Part shown: positions 37,677 to 45,684 of the stretch, piece by piece
Layout of the letters: each line of letters opens with the position of its first letter
Position numbering within the stretch: the first letter of the stretch is position 1
Source: Microbacterium abyssi
GTDB lineage: Bacteria > Actinomycetota > Actinomycetes > Actinomycetales > Microbacteriaceae
Assembly: GCF_015277895.1 (NCBI RefSeq)
Contig: NZ_CP063815.1
Span: 2,418,001-2,482,000 of the forward strand
Direction of reading: 5' to 3'
DNA length: 64,000 bases
Program-made: the position numbers and the translations under genes
The notes under the pieces: generated by a model
Told to the model about the DNA's origin: nothing
What the model saw: only the letters and a program-made list of their open reading frames with translations
Database searches by the model: none

Positions 37677-37688
37677 TGCGAGTGCCAA
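37662..37688 (-). promoter_or_regulatory. CIRCE operator 2 (variant) of groES
   Basis: On minus: TTGGCACTC, nine bases, GAGTGCCAG. The core GCACTC/GAGTGC is intact and the outer bases diverge symmetrically. Two CIRCE copies upstream of groES are common in actinobacteria. Confidence 0.85.
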
Positions 37689-37715
37689 TGCGTGGCATCC
37701 GCGTAGTCTGAATCG

Positions 37716-38903
37716 GTGGAGATGTCCGAGCTGACCGCGTTGCTCACCCCCGACGGCCTCCGGCTGCTCGACGAGGTCGGCACGATCTCAAGGGCCGACG
37801 AGGTCACGCAGGCCGTCTCGCGGTTGCGCGCCGCGGGCCACTCCCCCGACCTCGTGTCGGCCGTCGTCGGCCAGGCGCATCTGCGCGCGAAGGCTGCCGC
37901 GAAGTTCGGCGGCTTCGCGGAGCGGATGCTATTCACAAGGGCCGGTCTCGAGCAGGCGACGCGCCTGGGGGTCGCGGCACGGCACGCCGGACGCATGCGT
38001 CGCGCGGGCATCGAGCGCGTCGCCGACCTGGGGTGCGGTATCGGCGGCGACGCGCTCGCGTTCGCCGGTGCCGGGCTCGCCGTGTCGGCAGTGGACGCGG
38101 ATGAGGTCACCGCCGCGATCGCCGCCTACAACCTCGCCCCGTTCGGCGATGACGCCACAGTCCAGCACGGCACCGCCGAGACCGCCGACCTCAGCGGCAT
38201 CGACGCCGTGTGGCTCGACCCCGCCCGCCGGACGGCCGGGCACAGCGAGACGCGGCGGGTGACGGCATCCGACTATTCGCCGTCGCTCGACTGGGCGTAC
38301 GCGCTCGCGGAGCGGATGCCGGTCGGCATCAAGCTCGGCCCCGCGCACGACCGCGACGCGCTCCCGGCTGATGCCGAAGCGCAGTGGGTGAGCGCCGACG
38401 GCAGCGTGGTGGAGCTGGTGCTGTGGTCCGGTGCCCTCGCACGCGAGGGCGTGCGCCGGTCGGCGCTCGTCATCCGCGGCGACGAGTCGCACGAGATGAC
38501 GGCAGGGGCGGATGCCGAGGACGCCGACGTGCGCGAGCTCGGAGCGTTCCTGCACGAGCCGGACGGCGCGGTGATCCGCGCCCGCCTGATCGGGGATGTC
38601 GCGCGGAGCCTGGATGCCGGGATGCTCGACCCGAAGATCGCCTACCTCACCGGGGATGCCGCGGTGACGAGTCCGTTCGTGCAGTCCTTCCGCGTGCGCG
38701 CGGTGACCGCCGCGAATCCGAAATCGATCAACACCGTGCTGCGGGCGCACGACGTCGGCACGCTGGAGATCAAGAAACGCGGGATGGACGTCGATCCCGC
38801 CGCATTCCGGAGGAAGCTGCACCTGCGCGGCGCGGCGAGCGCGACCCTGATCCTCACACGCGTCGGCGATCGCCGGATGGCGATCCTCGCCGACCGGGTC
38901 TGA
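37716..38903 (+). CDS. THUMP-like class I SAM-dependent methyltransferase
   Basis: A 395-residue Rossmann-fold methyltransferase. The SAM site is VADLGCGIGGDALAFAGAGL (motif I) with VSAVDADEVTAAIAAYN (motif II). An acceptor-side motif, VWLDPARR, resembles the DPPR of nucleic-acid N-methyltransferases. The C-terminal ~90 residues (KKRGMDVDPAAFRRKLHLRG) form a THUMP-like domain, suggesting RNA as substrate. The start is GTG 37716, with ATG 37722 as alternative. A TAGTCT box 6 bases before the GTG suggests a leaderless transcript. It is divergent from groES. The target RNA is unknown. Confidence 0.85.
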   Translation: MEMSELTALLTPDGLRLLDEVGTISRADEVTQAVSRLRAAGHSPDLVSAVVGQAHLRAKAAAKFGGFAERMLFTRAGLEQATRLGVAARHAGRMRRAGIERVADLGCGIGGDALAFAGAGLAVSAVDADEVTAAIAAYNLAPFGDDATVQHGTAETADLSGIDAVWLDPARRTAGHSETRRVTASDYSPSLDWAYALAERMPVGIKLGPAHDRDALPADAEAQWVSADGSVVELVLWSGALAREGVRRSALVIRGDESHEMTAGADAEDADVRELGAFLHEPDGAVIRARLIGDVARSLDAGMLDPKIAYLTGDAAVTSPFVQSFRVRAVTAANPKSINTVLRAHDVGTLEIKKRGMDVDPAAFRRKLHLRGAASATLILTRVGDRRMAILADRV

Positions 38904-38905
38904 GG

Positions 38906-40087
38906 CTACTGGACGACGTCGCCGGTCTTGTCGTCGATCACGAGATCGTCGAACATCGGGTCGTCGACGCTGAACTCACTGACCACGGGATGACGCACGA
39001 TCGTGAGCTGCGGGCCACGCATCTCGGCCTGCCGGACGATGTAGTCCGTGGGAACGCCGTCGACGCGCAGCACGAGAGTGATGTCCTGCGTCGGGTCGTC
39101 CGCGCACATCTCGGCAAGGCCGTCATCGGCGGGGGCGAGGACACAGAACTGCCCGCTCTCCCAGGTGCTCCAGATCGCGGTGTCGCCGTCGTAGCCGATG
39201 ATGCTGAGGCTCTCCGGCAGGTAACCGGCGGCTTCGATCTCTCTCGCCTGTGCGAGTTCGCTCTCGCTGTACTGCGATTCCCAGTCGAACTGCTCCTGGC
39301 CGCCCCATACCTGGATGAACGGCACGAGCTCACCGGACGGCGTCGGGATGAGTCCCGCCACGAGCTGATGTCCGGCCTCCTCCTGACCCTCCGGAACCGT
39401 CGCCGAGGCGTTCGGCCAGTTCGACTTCTCGACCTGCTCGTAGGCGATGCAACCGTCCTGGCTGTGCTCCGCGCCGGTGACGATGACGCACAGCTCCTCG
39501 CCCTCCGAGCGATCCGCCCGCCAGACGACGACGCCGTGCTGCTCGGCGATGGGGACCACCGTACCGGGATCGTAGGCGCCGGATGCCTCCAGCTCGGCGC
39601 GCTCCTCGCCATGTGCGGCGTCGAGCGCGAACTGATGACTGTCCCAGCCCCAGATGCCCCAGCCGACGCCGAGGCCGATCGCGAGCAGCGCGGCTGCCGT
39701 CCCGAGGATGACGGGCCAGCGGCGGCGGGGTTGCTCGGGAGAACTCGCGGTTTCGACTCGCTCCGCTCGCTCAACCCGTTTCGTCTCGCCTTCGGCTCGC
39801 GGGGCGACCCGCGACAAGAGCTCCGCGGTCGGATCATGGGTGCTGGCGGAGGGTGCGGGGCCAGCTTCCTGCGGGTCGTTGAGCGGAGGCTGCGGAGCAG
39901 CCGCAGACGAAAGGGGCTGAGCGACCGAAGGGAGACGAGGCCTCTCCTCCTCAGCGGGCTCATCGGCCGTGCCCGGCCCCTCCAGCTCATGCAGCCGCGC
40001 GAGCTCCTCCGCCGACAGGCCTCCGTCCCGCCCATAGGCCTTGGCGCGCAGCGCCCGCAACTCCGAGGACGCATCTTCCGCTGGCAT
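38906..40087 (-). CDS. Single-pass membrane protein of unknown function
   Basis: A 393-residue protein not matched to a named family. Residues 1-30 (SSELRALRAKAYGRDGGLSA) resemble the short cytoplasmic N-terminus found in many Microbacteriaceae membrane proteins. A long low-complexity linker of about 90 residues follows, then one helix (PVILGTAAALLAIGLGVGWG). The ~240-residue outer domain has Cys in ELCVIVTG, DGCIAYEQV, GQFCVLAP and AEMCADDP, likely two disulfides. Part of the linker is encoded by inserted REP-like repeats (39749-39930). ATG 40087 starts 2 bases after the DUF4190-like stop, so it ends the tsa operon. Function unknown. Confidence 0.75.
   Translation of the reverse strand: MPAEDASSELRALRAKAYGRDGGLSAEELARLHELEGPGTADEPAEEERPRLPSVAQPLSSAAAPQPPLNDPQEAGPAPSASTHDPTAELLSRVAPRAEGETKRVERAERVETASSPEQPRRRWPVILGTAAALLAIGLGVGWGIWGWDSHQFALDAAHGEERAELEASGAYDPGTVVPIAEQHGVVVWRADRSEGEELCVIVTGAEHSQDGCIAYEQVEKSNWPNASATVPEGQEEAGHQLVAGLIPTPSGELVPFIQVWGGQEQFDWESQYSESELAQAREIEAAGYLPESLSIIGYDGDTAIWSTWESGQFCVLAPADDGLAEMCADDPTQDITLVLRVDGVPTDYIVRQAEMRGPQLTIVRHPVVSEFSVDDPMFDDLVIDDKTGDVVQ
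39749..39930. repeat. REP-like palindromic repeats embedded in a coding region
   Basis: ggtttcgactcgctccgctc plus gctcaaccc (39749-39777) is a dispersed Microbacterium-type repeat. Two divergent inverted copies follow at about 39873-39911 (gggtcgttgagcggaggctg...) and 39914-39942 (ctgagcgaccgaagggagac). Together they encode the hydrophilic linker of the 393-residue membrane protein without breaking its frame. Confidence 0.65.
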
Positions 40088-40089
40088 CG

Positions 40090-40587
40090 CTATCCGATCT
40101 GCTCGAACTGCATGGCGGCCCAGATGAGCCAGCCCAGACTGAACATCGTCGCCGCGAGACCGAGCACGAGTGCCCAGATGGCGATCGAGCGACTCTCGAC
40201 CGGGCGACGCAGCGACATGATCGCCGCGACCACCGCGATGATCGCCAGCGGGATGCCCCAGCCGACGAACCACGAGGCGACCAGTGCCACGACCGCGGCG
40301 ACGAGCGCCCAGGGCGCGAGGCGACTCTTGTCATCGACGACGAACTCGTCCTGCGGCGCCCACTGCACCGCCGGCATCCCGGCTGTGTCGGCTGGGCCAC
40401 TGGCGACGAGAGGCTCGGTGCTCACCGGCCCGGTCGGCATCTTCGTGTACTGCGCGCGCGGCAGACCGGGCACCCGTGCGCTGTCCGCCGGGTGCTCCAC
40501 CTCGGGGCGAGGGCTCTCGACCGTCGGCGGCTCCGGCGACGGCGCCGGGTCAGGCTGCGGTCCCGACTGTGCGGACGGTCCGTTCAT
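40090..40587 (-). CDS. DUF4190-type two-helix membrane protein with proline-rich N-terminus
   Basis: A 165-residue protein. The first ~85 residues are Pro/Ser-rich ([20 protein letters not shown]). Two hydrophobic segments follow: [20 protein letters not shown], then the pair [16 protein letters not shown] and [20 protein letters not shown], the pattern of DUF4190 proteins. The role is unknown. ATG 40587 overlaps the tsaD stop by 4 bases, making it a coupled downstream member of the tsaB-rimI-tsaD operon. Confidence 0.8.
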   Translation of the reverse strand: MNGPSAQSGPQPDPAPSPEPPTVESPRPEVEHPADSARVPGLPRAQYTKMPTGPVSTEPLVASGPADTAGMPAVQWAPQDEFVVDDKSRLAPWALVAAVVALVASWFVGWGIPLAIIAVVAAIMSLRRPVESRSIAIWALVLGLAATMFSLGWLIWAAMQFEQIG

Positions 40588-41660
40588 CCGGCTCCCTCTC
40601 CGCGCTGCTCCGCCACCTGGATCTCCGTCACCGGCAGAGTCGAGTCCGCGCCGAACGCGAGCGTCGACGGGCGACGGCCCGAGGCGATGAGGTCGGCGGC
40701 GAGCGCCGCGATCATCGCACCGTTGTCGGTGCACAGGCTCAGCGGCGGGATGCGCACCGTGACGCCCGCCGCGGCCGCGCGCTCGAGTGCGACCTCGCGC
40801 AGCCGCCGGTTCGCGATCACGCCGCCGCCCAGGAGCAGGCGGGGCACCCCGCGGTCCGCGCAGGCGGCGAGCGCCTTGGTGACGAGCACATCGACGACGG
40901 CCTCGCGGAAGCTGGCCGCGACGTCCGCCACCGGCACCGGGTCGCCCTCCGCCTCGCAGCGCTCGACCCAGCGGGCGACGGCGGTCTTCAGCCCCGAGAA
41001 GGAGAAGTCGTAGCGGTGCCTGGCCATGTCCTGCGGCTTGGAGAGCCCACGCGGGAAGCGGATCGCCTTCGGATCGCCGTCGATCGCGACGCGGTCGATC
41101 TCGGGGCCGCCGGGGTACGGCAGCGACAGCAGCCTGGCGACCTTGTCGAACGCCTCGCCCGCCGCATCGTCGATCGTCTCGCCGAGCAGTTCGACGTCGG
41201 TGGTGAGGTCCCGGACGTGGAGCAGCGAGGTGTGCCCGCCCGAGACCAGCAGCGCGATCGTCGGGTACTCCAGAGGGTCGGAGTCGGGCGTCACGATGTC
41301 GGCGGCGATGTGACCGACGAGGTGATTGACGGCGTACAGCGGCTTGTCCAGCGACACCGCGAGTCCCTTCGCGGCGCCGACGCCGACCATCAGAGCGCCG
41401 GCGAGGCCGGGGCCGCTGGTGACGGCGACGGCGTCGAGGTCGTCGAGCAACACCTGTGCTTCGGCGAGCGCGGCCCGGATCGCCGGCTGCAGCGCCTCGA
41501 GGTGCGCGCGTGCGGCGACCTCGGGCACGACCCCGCCGTAGCGTGCGTGCTCGTCCATGCTCGAGGCGATCGTGTTCGACAGCAGTGTGCGCCCGCGCAC
41601 GATCCCGATCCCGGTCTCGTCGCAGCTCGTCTCGATGCCCAGCACCAGTGGTTCGGTCAT
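40584..41660 (-). CDS. tsaD: tRNA N6-threonylcarbamoyladenosine transferase TsaD
   Basis: A 358-residue ASKHA-fold enzyme that transfers the threonylcarbamoyl group to A37 of ANN-decoding tRNAs. It shows [15 protein letters not shown], the metal-binding HLVGH (His 113 and 117), [22 protein letters not shown] and the C-terminal NGAMIAALA. Size and motifs are complete. ATG 41660 gives the family start [16 protein letters not shown]; open reading upstream is not coding. It overlaps rimI and the DUF4190-like gene by 4 bases each. Confidence 0.97.
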   Translation of the reverse strand: MTEPLVLGIETSCDETGIGIVRGRTLLSNTIASSMDEHARYGGVVPEVAARAHLEALQPAIRAALAEAQVLLDDLDAVAVTSGPGLAGALMVGVGAAKGLAVSLDKPLYAVNHLVGHIAADIVTPDSDPLEYPTIALLVSGGHTSLLHVRDLTTDVELLGETIDDAAGEAFDKVARLLSLPYPGGPEIDRVAIDGDPKAIRFPRGLSKPQDMARHRYDFSFSGLKTAVARWVERCEAEGDPVPVADVAASFREAVVDVLVTKALAACADRGVPRLLLGGGVIANRRLREVALERAAAAGVTVRIPPLSLCTDNGAMIAALAADLIASGRRPSTLAFGADSTLPVTEIQVAEQRGEGAG

Positions 41661-42103
41661 CGCAGCTCCACCTTCATCACGATCGCATCCACATCGTCGG
41701 GCTGGTAGTAGCGGGGCCGGCGGCCGATCTCCTCGAACCCCTCCGACCGGTACAGCGCCTCGGCCTGGGGGTTGTCGGCGCGCACCTCGAGGAACACCTC
41801 GCGGGCGCCGCGAGCGGATGCCTCGGCGAGCAGCATGCGCAGCATGGCGCGTCCGCGCCCTTCTCCCCTCCGCGCTTCCACCAGGGCGATGGTCTGGATG
41901 TCGGCATCCGCATTTCCGCGGATCGAGCGGAGCCCGGCATAGCCGATGACCTGGCCCGCGTCCTCGTCGACGAGGTAGTGACCGTAGTCCGTGGCGAGCT
42001 CGGCGGCCATCGCCTCGCCGCTCCATGCATCGCTGGGGAAGGAAGCGTTCTCGATCGCCATGATCGCGTCGAGATCGGCGGCGGTCGCTGTGCGTATCGC
42101 CAT
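41657..42103 (-). CDS. rimI: Ribosomal-protein-alanine N-acetyltransferase RimI
   Basis: A 148-residue GNAT acetyltransferase with the acetyl-CoA loop [19 protein letters not shown] and the RimI segment [20 protein letters not shown]. RimI acetylates the N-terminus of ribosomal protein S18 in E. coli. In actinobacteria it is standardly encoded between tsaB and tsaD, as here. ATG 42103 shares one base with the tsaB stop. Confidence 0.94.
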   Translation of the reverse strand: MAIRTATAADLDAIMAIENASFPSDAWSGEAMAAELATDYGHYLVDEDAGQVIGYAGLRSIRGNADADIQTIALVEARRGEGRGRAMLRMLLAEASARGAREVFLEVRADNPQAEALYRSEGFEEIGRRPRYYQPDDVDAIVMKVELR

Positions 42104-42723
42104 CAGCTCACCCGCTTCGGCGCACCGGGGACGGTGACGTCGGGCTGGCGCAGATACAGCGGCTCGGCGCCGGCCAGATCGCGTCCGGCGTTCGCCGCGC
42201 GCATGCCGACCCGGGCGAGGGCGGCGGCATCGAGCGTCGAGACCTCGATGGCATGGATGCCGTGCAGGCGCTCGTCGGCATCCGCGCGCGGAACGAGGAC
42301 TGTGGGTTCGACGAGATTCGGGATGCCGTCGGCATCCACACCGTCGAACAGGCTGATCGCGACCTCCCGGCGGCGGGCATCCGTGACGATCGCGAACGGC
42401 GTCTCGGGCGCATCCGTCTCGATCACCCTGAGGGCCGCGGCGAAGTGGCTCGGCACCGGGACGACCGGGATCCCGCGACCGAGCGCGAAAGCGCGGGCCG
42501 TGGCGATGCCGATCCGCAGCCCGGTGAACGGTCCTGGCCCCATGCCGGCCACGACGTGGGTGACGGCATCCGCGCCCGCCTCGGCGAGCGCTCGCTGCAG
42601 GAGGGTGCCGATCACCTCCGCGTGGCCGAGAGGATCGGGGCTGGACGCGTCAGCGCGCCCCCGGCCGTCGGCATCGATGAGAGCGACGGCCGATCCCAGG
42701 GAGGTGTCGACGGCGAGAATCAC
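42103..42723 (-). CDS. tsaB: tRNA threonylcarbamoyladenosine biosynthesis protein TsaB
   Basis: A 206-residue partner of TsaD in t6A synthesis with the family N-terminus [16 protein letters not shown] and the pattern [20 protein letters not shown]. It uses a GTG start at 42723 that overlaps the stop of the upstream membrane GGDEF-like gene (GTGA), so it is translationally coupled to a sensory gene. tsaE is not in the window. Confidence 0.94.
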   Translation of the reverse strand: MILAVDTSLGSAVALIDADGRGRADASSPDPLGHAEVIGTLLQRALAEAGADAVTHVVAGMGPGPFTGLRIGIATARAFALGRGIPVVPVPSHFAAALRVIETDAPETPFAIVTDARRREVAISLFDGVDADGIPNLVEPTVLVPRADADERLHGIHAIEVSTLDAAALARVGMRAANAGRDLAGAEPLYLRQPDVTVPGAPKRVS

Positions 42724-43871
42724 CTCTCCAGGGTAGTCGGCGCCTTCTTCACCCGCTCCCAGCGGTCACCGCCGTTCTCACGACCACGGATGGCGGCCTC
42801 TTCTGCGGCCGCGATGAGATCGTCGTAGTCGTATCCCACGACGCCGACCGAGGCCCAGCCGACGCTGGCAGACAATCGCATTCCGGCGCTGGCGCCCGTG
42901 ACCTCGATGGCGGAGATCCGTCGCAGCATCGCGCGCACATGATGCTGCACCGACTCGTCGCTGCCGTGGATGATGACGATGCTGCGGTCATCCGCGACCC
43001 GTTCGGCGTCCGCCGCCGCGGGCAGGCTCTCCGAGACGTCGTCATGGAAGCGGTCGACGATGAGCGAGAAGCCCGCGCCCGTCGTCGACTCTCGCAGGTC
43101 TGCCGGGTCGTCCAGTCGTACATCGAGGATCGACCACGACTGCTCGCCCTGCGCGCGCGCCTTCTGAAGCCTTCGCCGCGCGCGCACCGCTCCGAGTGCG
43201 GCCGCGTCGATGCGCGGCCCGTCCGCGCGGACCAGCATCACCAGCGTGAATGCGGCGCAGGTGCTCGTCACGAGGGTTCCGACGCTGTTGACGTCGCGGA
43301 TCACGTCGAGCTGACCCGCGAGGCCCAGGTCGGTCTCGAACAGCGCTGCGACACCGCCCACCGCGGCGACGATCGCGAACGCGCACGACACGAGTGCCAG
43401 CGGCAGCTTGATGTCGCGCCGGGGGCTGCGGCTGCGGAACAGCTCGAACGCGATCAGGGCGGCGAAGACGCCGGCGGCGACGAACGCGAGACGGAAGGAG
43501 GTCTGGAAGGTCGGCGTTCCTGCGGTCACGGCGAGGACTGCGGGCACCGCGAGCACGAACGCCACGACCGGCCACCAGATCGGGCGCTTGCCGAAGTGCA
43601 GGCGCAGTCCGAGCCAGACGATCGGCTCGAAGCAGATCATCAATCCGGATGCCGCGCCTTGCAGCGTCGCGGAGTCCATCTGGTGCGCGGCCACCCAGAC
43701 ATAGGTCCCCAGCAGGCCGAGGCCGAAGGCGACGCCCCAGGCGACCGTGGCACGACTTGGGCACGCGAGCGTCGCCAGCCCGAATACCAGTGCGGTCACC
43801 AGCGTCACGATGGCGACGAGGCTGGTCGAAGCGTCGATGCTGATCGTCTCGTGGACGGCGTGGACGATCAT
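42720..43871 (-). CDS. Membrane protein with degenerate GGDEF-like domain
   Basis: A 383-residue protein. About seven hydrophobic segments (for example LVAIVTLVTALVFGLATLAC, WWPVVAFVLAVPAVLAVTAG, FVAAGVFAALIAFELF) are followed by a cytoplasmic domain of ~160 residues. The end of that domain follows the GGDEF-domain pattern (RLSASVGWASVGVVGYDYDD, then LIAAAEEAAIRGRENGGDRW). No GGDEF/GGEEF catalytic motif is present, so cyclase activity is unlikely, and a sensing or binding role is inferred. ATG 43871 has GAGGGAG 5 bases upstream and overlaps the kinase stop (ATGA). It also overlaps tsaB. Confidence 0.75.
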   Translation of the reverse strand: MIVHAVHETISIDASTSLVAIVTLVTALVFGLATLACPSRATVAWGVAFGLGLLGTYVWVAAHQMDSATLQGAASGLMICFEPIVWLGLRLHFGKRPIWWPVVAFVLAVPAVLAVTAGTPTFQTSFRLAFVAAGVFAALIAFELFRSRSPRRDIKLPLALVSCAFAIVAAVGGVAALFETDLGLAGQLDVIRDVNSVGTLVTSTCAAFTLVMLVRADGPRIDAAALGAVRARRRLQKARAQGEQSWSILDVRLDDPADLRESTTGAGFSLIVDRFHDDVSESLPAAADAERVADDRSIVIIHGSDESVQHHVRAMLRRISAIEVTGASAGMRLSASVGWASVGVVGYDYDDLIAAAEEAAIRGRENGGDRWERVKKAPTTLER

Positions 43872-45514
43872 GCCGGCTCCCTCACCTGCAGCCGCTCCGC
43901 CTCGAGCGGTTCCGGACGGTTCTGCGTCTTTCCTTCCGGCCGGCGTGGGAACCGCAGCGTGATGCTGGTGCCCACGCCGGGCTCGCTGACGACATCGATC
44001 ACGCCGCCATGTGCGGTGACGATGTCCCGAGCGATCCCCATGCCGAGTCCCGTGCCGGGGATGTCGCCCTGACGCGCCTCGTCCGTGCGGAAGTACGGGT
44101 CGAACAGATGCTCCAACTCGTCCGGCGCGATGCCCAGCCCCGTGTCGGTGATCGTGACCTCCGCCCACCCGTCGGGACCGACGTCGAGGACCAGCCCGAT
44201 GCTGCCGCCCGTCGGGGTGTACTTGACGGCGTTGCTGAGCAGGTTGTCGATCACCTGTCGCAACCGGAACGCATCGCCGTAGATGAGCAGAGTGTCTGCA
44301 CCGGACACCTCGATCGTGTGTCCACGACTCGTCCCGATCGGAAGGTAGCTGGCGATCGATGCGTCGGTCACCTGACGCAGGTCCACCGGTTCGGACAGGA
44401 CGGCCGGCGCGGGACGGGACTCGTCGAGCGCGCTCGACACGAGTCGCAGCATCCGGTCACCCGCGTTCGCGACGACGGCCAGTTGTCCAGCGACGTCGGC
44501 GGGCAGGTCCTCCCGCTCGAGCATGAGGTCGACGTGGCCGATGATCGCCGTGAGCGGATTGCGCAGCTCGTGCGAGACGATGGCGGAGACCATGCGACGC
44601 TCCTCGGCGGCTTCGAGCGCGTCCGTGACGTCGTCGATGACGACCAGAGTCGTGCGCCGCGCGTCGGATGGCCCGGCGAGCGGCTGGGTGCTGACCTGCA
44701 GCGCCCGCCACCTGCCCGCCGTGTCGTAGAGCCACACGCGATCGCCCTGTATTGTCTCGCCGCGTGCGGCACGTGCCAGCACGGTCTGGTCCGGCGGAAC
44801 GGGCTCGCCACGTCGATCGTCGTATTCGACCGCGGGCGACGGCAGGCTCGCACCGAAGCGGTCCCTGCCGTAGAGCTTGCGGTACGCGTCGTTCATGCGC
44901 TGGATCACGCCGTCGTCGCCGATGGCGACGAGCGCGGTGTCGAGCACGTCGATGATCTGCACCACGCGCTGCTGATGCGTCTCGGCGCGCGTGGCCGCGC
45001 GGTTGACCTGCTCGGACTGACGCTGCAGCAGACGCCGTGCTGCACGGGAACGCTGCATCCCGATCCTCACTGTCGTGCCGAGGAAGCCGAGCGTGATCAC
45101 GACCACCAGCACGCGCAGCATCATCAGGGCGGGGTCGCCGGGTTGGTTACCGAAGACGACGAGGCTCACGCTGGTGATGCCGATCCCGGCGAACACCCAC
45201 GCCATGGTGAAGTACGTGGCCAGCCACGTCACGGGAAAAACCCAGAGGAAGCCGAGTCGGATGTCGGGTGCGGCCGTCGTGAATCCGATCGCGAGCGCGT
45301 CGAGCATCGGCACCGCGATCGAGGCGGAGGCAGGCAGCCGATCCCAGGGGGTCATGATCGTCGCGAGCGTGACGACAACCACCAGTCCGAATCCGACGAC
45401 GACGAGCGGCGTGGCGAAAGTCGACGGGTTGAAGGCGGCGATCATCACGGCGACGGCGACGATTCCGCCGGTGAAGATCAGCTGCCATCGCCAGATCGAT
45501 GGCGTGCGAAACAT
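43868..45514 (-). CDS. Membrane sensor histidine kinase with PAS domain
   Basis: A 548-residue kinase. Five or six N-terminal helices (IFTGGIVAVAVMIAAF to MLRVLVVVITLGFLG) lead to a linker coiled coil and a PAS domain (VVQIIDVLDTALVAIGDDGV). HisKA carries the phospho-acceptor in SHELRNPLTAIIGH. The ATPase has N-box DNLLSNAVKYT, G1 DTGLGIAPDE and G2 GTGLGMGIARDIV. It is autophosphorylated on that His and passes phosphate to an unknown regulator. No response regulator is adjacent; the nearest is at 49657-50493, 4 kb away. ATG 45514 has only a distant purine site, so the start is less certain. Confidence 0.92.
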   Translation of the reverse strand: MFRTPSIWRWQLIFTGGIVAVAVMIAAFNPSTFATPLVVVGFGLVVVVTLATIMTPWDRLPASASIAVPMLDALAIGFTTAAPDIRLGFLWVFPVTWLATYFTMAWVFAGIGITSVSLVVFGNQPGDPALMMLRVLVVVITLGFLGTTVRIGMQRSRAARRLLQRQSEQVNRAATRAETHQQRVVQIIDVLDTALVAIGDDGVIQRMNDAYRKLYGRDRFGASLPSPAVEYDDRRGEPVPPDQTVLARAARGETIQGDRVWLYDTAGRWRALQVSTQPLAGPSDARRTTLVVIDDVTDALEAAEERRMVSAIVSHELRNPLTAIIGHVDLMLEREDLPADVAGQLAVVANAGDRMLRLVSSALDESRPAPAVLSEPVDLRQVTDASIASYLPIGTSRGHTIEVSGADTLLIYGDAFRLRQVIDNLLSNAVKYTPTGGSIGLVLDVGPDGWAEVTITDTGLGIAPDELEHLFDPYFRTDEARQGDIPGTGLGMGIARDIVTAHGGVIDVVSEPGVGTSITLRFPRRPEGKTQNRPEPLEAERLQVREPA

Positions 45515-45624
45515 ATGTTGTGAGCCCCCTCAGGCCGATGCTCAAGTCTGCCGCAAGATTACTCAAAGAAGTCGTCTGCGGCATTCCGGCCGCCACGCGC
45601 GCGTCTTAGCATCATGAACGGACG

Positions 45625-45662
45625 ACTGAGGCTGCGGCGTGGGGGATCACCGCGGCCTCAGT
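45625..45662 (+). ncRNA. Leader hairpin of the polysaccharide synthase gene
   Basis: The 13-bp arms actgaggctgcgg and ccgcggcctcagt (one G-U pair) enclose 12 bases and end 22 bases before ATG 45685, just ahead of the GGGAG ribosome site. The surrounding leader also has the inverted pair tgccgca (45549) / tgcggca (45577). It could control translation or be a divergent operator. It is not a riboswitch class I recognise. Confidence 0.4.
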
Positions 45663-45684
45663 GCCGAAGAGGGAGAACACGACA

